Shown here piece by piece: positions 38,634 to 40,028 of a stretch of 40,028 nucleotides of DNA. The position numbers and the translations under genes were made by a program. The notes under the pieces were generated by a model that made no database searches, had not been told where the DNA came from, and was given only the letters and a program-made list of their open reading frames with translations. Each line of letters begins with the position of its first letter. Position 1 is the first letter of the stretch. This DNA is from Acidobacteriota bacterium (lineage in GTDB: Bacteria; Acidobacteriota; Blastocatellia; Pyrinomonadales; Pyrinomonadaceae). Location of the stretch: the NCBI GenBank assembly GCA_020200155.1, contig JAIVJG010000020.1, forward strand, positions 1 through 40,028. Reading direction: 5' to 3'.

Positions 38634-40028
38634 TTAGACCGTAGTGACGACGACAGGCGACTGGTTTGTCGCCGCAATTTTCGCGATGGTGAAGACGGCG
38701 ATGCTCTCCGCCTTGCCTTTGACCTGCACGTCGCCGAGCGGTTGCGTTTCGTAACTCGTGCCGAGCCGTTCGGCGGTGGCGCTGCTGAGCAACAGTGGAA
38801 CGCACGCGTCTTTCGTGGCGGACTCAAGACGAGAGGCGAGATTCACCGTGTCGCCGATGAAAGTGTATTCGAGCCTGCCGGGCGCGCCGACGACGCCGCA
38901 CGTCGCCTCGCCCGTGTGGATGCCGACGCCGATGGCGAGCCGAGGGCGGCCAGTGCCTTCCCACTCGCGATTGAGGCGCTCGACCTCGGCCAGCATCTCA
39001 AGGCCGCAGGCGACGCCCTCGCGCGCTTCCCGTTCGGCTCCACGGTCAACGGGCGCGCCGAAGACGATCATCAATCCGTCGCCGAGGAACTTGTTGATGT
39101 GGCCGCCGCGAGCGCAGACGATCAACTGCATACGGCTGAAATAGTCGTTCAGCCAACCGACGACCTGCTCTGATGTGACGGACTCGGAGAGCGTTGTAAA
39201 GCCGCGTATGTCCGTGAAGATGACCGTCACGATGCGCGACTCGCCGCCCAGATTCACACCGCCGCGCTTCTGCCACAATTCCTCCGCGACCTCCGGCGAG
39301 ACGCAGCGCGAAAAAATATCCATAATCCGCGCCCGCTCCGCCTCTTTCTCTTCGCGCACGGCGCGCTCGTGCGCGAAGCGCAGGACGAAGCCGAGCGGCG
39401 CGAGCAGCGCCACGCCGAGCCACGCGCTCGCCAGCGGCAGTATCAAGTTGTGCGAGTCAAACGCCCAGGACGACACCGCCAACAACGCGACAGTCAACAG
39501 CGCCACCGCCAGAAATCCCCACAACGCGCGCAGGACGAAGACCGTCAGCGCCACGAGCGCGAGCGGCAAAAGCAGCATCGAGACCTGCCAGCCGTAAGCT
39601 GGCCGCACGAGCGTGTTGCCGAACAACAGCGTGGCCGCGACGTTGGCGTGCACCTCGACGCCGGGCATGCGCGCGGGGATGCGCGGCAGTTCACGATCAA
39701 ACAGACGCGCCAGAAGCAGAGGCTCGTAGAAGGGCGTGAGAAACTGGTCTGGCGCGTCGCTGTTGGTCGCGCCGATGATGACGATGCGGTCGCGGAATAG
39801 TTCGTCCACAGGGCGCGCGTTCTCGTCGCACTTGAGTTCAGGAGCGGACGACTTGCGAAATTCGTCGCACAGAATATCTCTCGCCGCGACGCGACGGAAG
39901 GCGGACGTGCGCCCTCGGAAGTCCAGTTGAAGCGTCACGTCTTTGCGCAGCGGCAGCACGCGCTCGCCGAGGCGCACGATTCCTTCGGACTCGTTCTTCA
40001 GAGACTCGCCGGAATAAAGTTGGGCCAG
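38634..40028 (-). CDS. CHASE2-type adenylate/guanylate cyclase, 5' end outside window
   Basis: The frame is open to the right edge, so the gene is partial; the start is beyond 40028. The visible 464 residues begin in a CHASE2 sensor domain (extracytoplasmic; ELFRDRIVIIGATNSDAPDQ, PGVEVHANVAATLLFGN), followed by three membrane helices (LLLPLALVALTVFVLRALWG, FLAVALLTVALLAVSSWAF) and a class III cyclase domain: VIFTDIRGFTTLSE (metal Asp), HINKFLGDGLMIVFGAP (second metal Asp), GVGIHTGEATCGVVG and TFIGDTVNLASRLESATK. The key residues are present, so an active cyclase is likely; ATP or GTP as substrate cannot be decided. It leads the operon with the TPR and SH3 genes. Confidence 0.93.
   Translation of the reverse strand: MAQLYSGESLKNESEGIVRLGERVLPLRKDVTLQLDFRGRTSAFRRVAARDILCDEFRKSSAPELKCDENARPVDELFRDRIVIIGATNSDAPDQFLTPFYEPLLLARLFDRELPRIPARMPGVEVHANVAATLLFGNTLVRPAYGWQVSMLLLPLALVALTVFVLRALWGFLAVALLTVALLAVSSWAFDSHNLILPLASAWLGVALLAPLGFVLRFAHERAVREEKEAERARIMDIFSRCVSPEVAEELWQKRGGVNLGGESRIVTVIFTDIRGFTTLSESVTSEQVVGWLNDYFSRMQLIVCARGGHINKFLGDGLMIVFGAPVDRGAEREAREGVACGLEMLAEVERLNREWEGTGRPRLAIGVGIHTGEATCGVVGAPGRLEYTFIGDTVNLASRLESATKDACVPLLLSSATAERLGTSYETQPLGDVQVKGKAESIAVFTIAKIAATNQSPVVVTTV

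Overview
The window reads as chromosomal DNA of a GC-rich member of the Acidobacteriota, most likely class Blastocatellia (Pyrinomonadaceae-like). The main clue is the secreted protein at 10208-13594. It has seven SBBP propeller repeats, a Calx-beta domain and a C-terminal region (QHYHDFLNR, ITSCGTDGGC, FFLSIEFQ, YREFLRDTQE) that I associate with that group. The kinase-formylglycine-enzyme fusion, the GAF-GGDEF protein, PilT and the SYLF pair fit the same picture. The taxonomy is inference from protein style; no rRNA, tRNA or complete mobile element was seen.

Left part (1-8.3 kb): a decayed C-terminal gene remnant; a minus-strand pair of a FecR-like membrane protein and a GAF-GGDEF diguanylate cyclase; a TerC-family membrane protein with a structured RNA resembling SRP RNA upstream; a membrane-anchored SurA/PpiD-type peptidyl-prolyl isomerase; and a secreted protein of unknown function. 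Middle (8.6-25.8 kb): one uninterrupted frame joining a PD-(D/E)XK nuclease-like protein to the SBBP protein; the pilus retraction ATPase PilT; branched-chain aminotransferase IlvE; an M19 dipeptidase lipoprotein; a short GntR regulator followed by a DUF4062 membrane protein and a coiled-coil membrane protein; leucyl-tRNA synthetase; a small coiled-coil protein; and a Ser/Thr kinase fused to a formylglycine-generating-enzyme-like domain.

The most interesting region is 25.9-30.8 kb, an envelope metal/redox locus. It holds two TlpA-type thioredoxins, a PCYCGC-type lipoprotein, two Cys-rich exported proteins and an exported heavy-metal-associated (HMA) domain fused to an outer-membrane beta-barrel. 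In the HMA domain the second cysteine of CxxC is an in-frame TGA (28835-28837), followed at a suitable distance by a small hairpin with a G-containing loop. The frame is open for 485 codons after the TGA. This is either a Cys-x-x-selenocysteine metal/redox site or a very recent nonsense mutation. The linker to the barrel contains six heptanucleotide repeats that could slip.

Right part (31-40 kb): two tandem SYLF-domain proteins, LexA, MscL with a zinc-ribbon tail, and a membrane-PAS-GGDEF-EAL protein. The EAL domain is cut short where it meets, tail to tail, an SH3 gene that is cut at the same place near 36.78 kb. That is a rearrangement junction or an assembly misjoin. The SH3 gene is the last of a minus-strand operon: CHASE2-type nucleotide cyclase (running off the window), TPR protein, SH3 protein. 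Long perfect hairpins close most convergent gene pairs.
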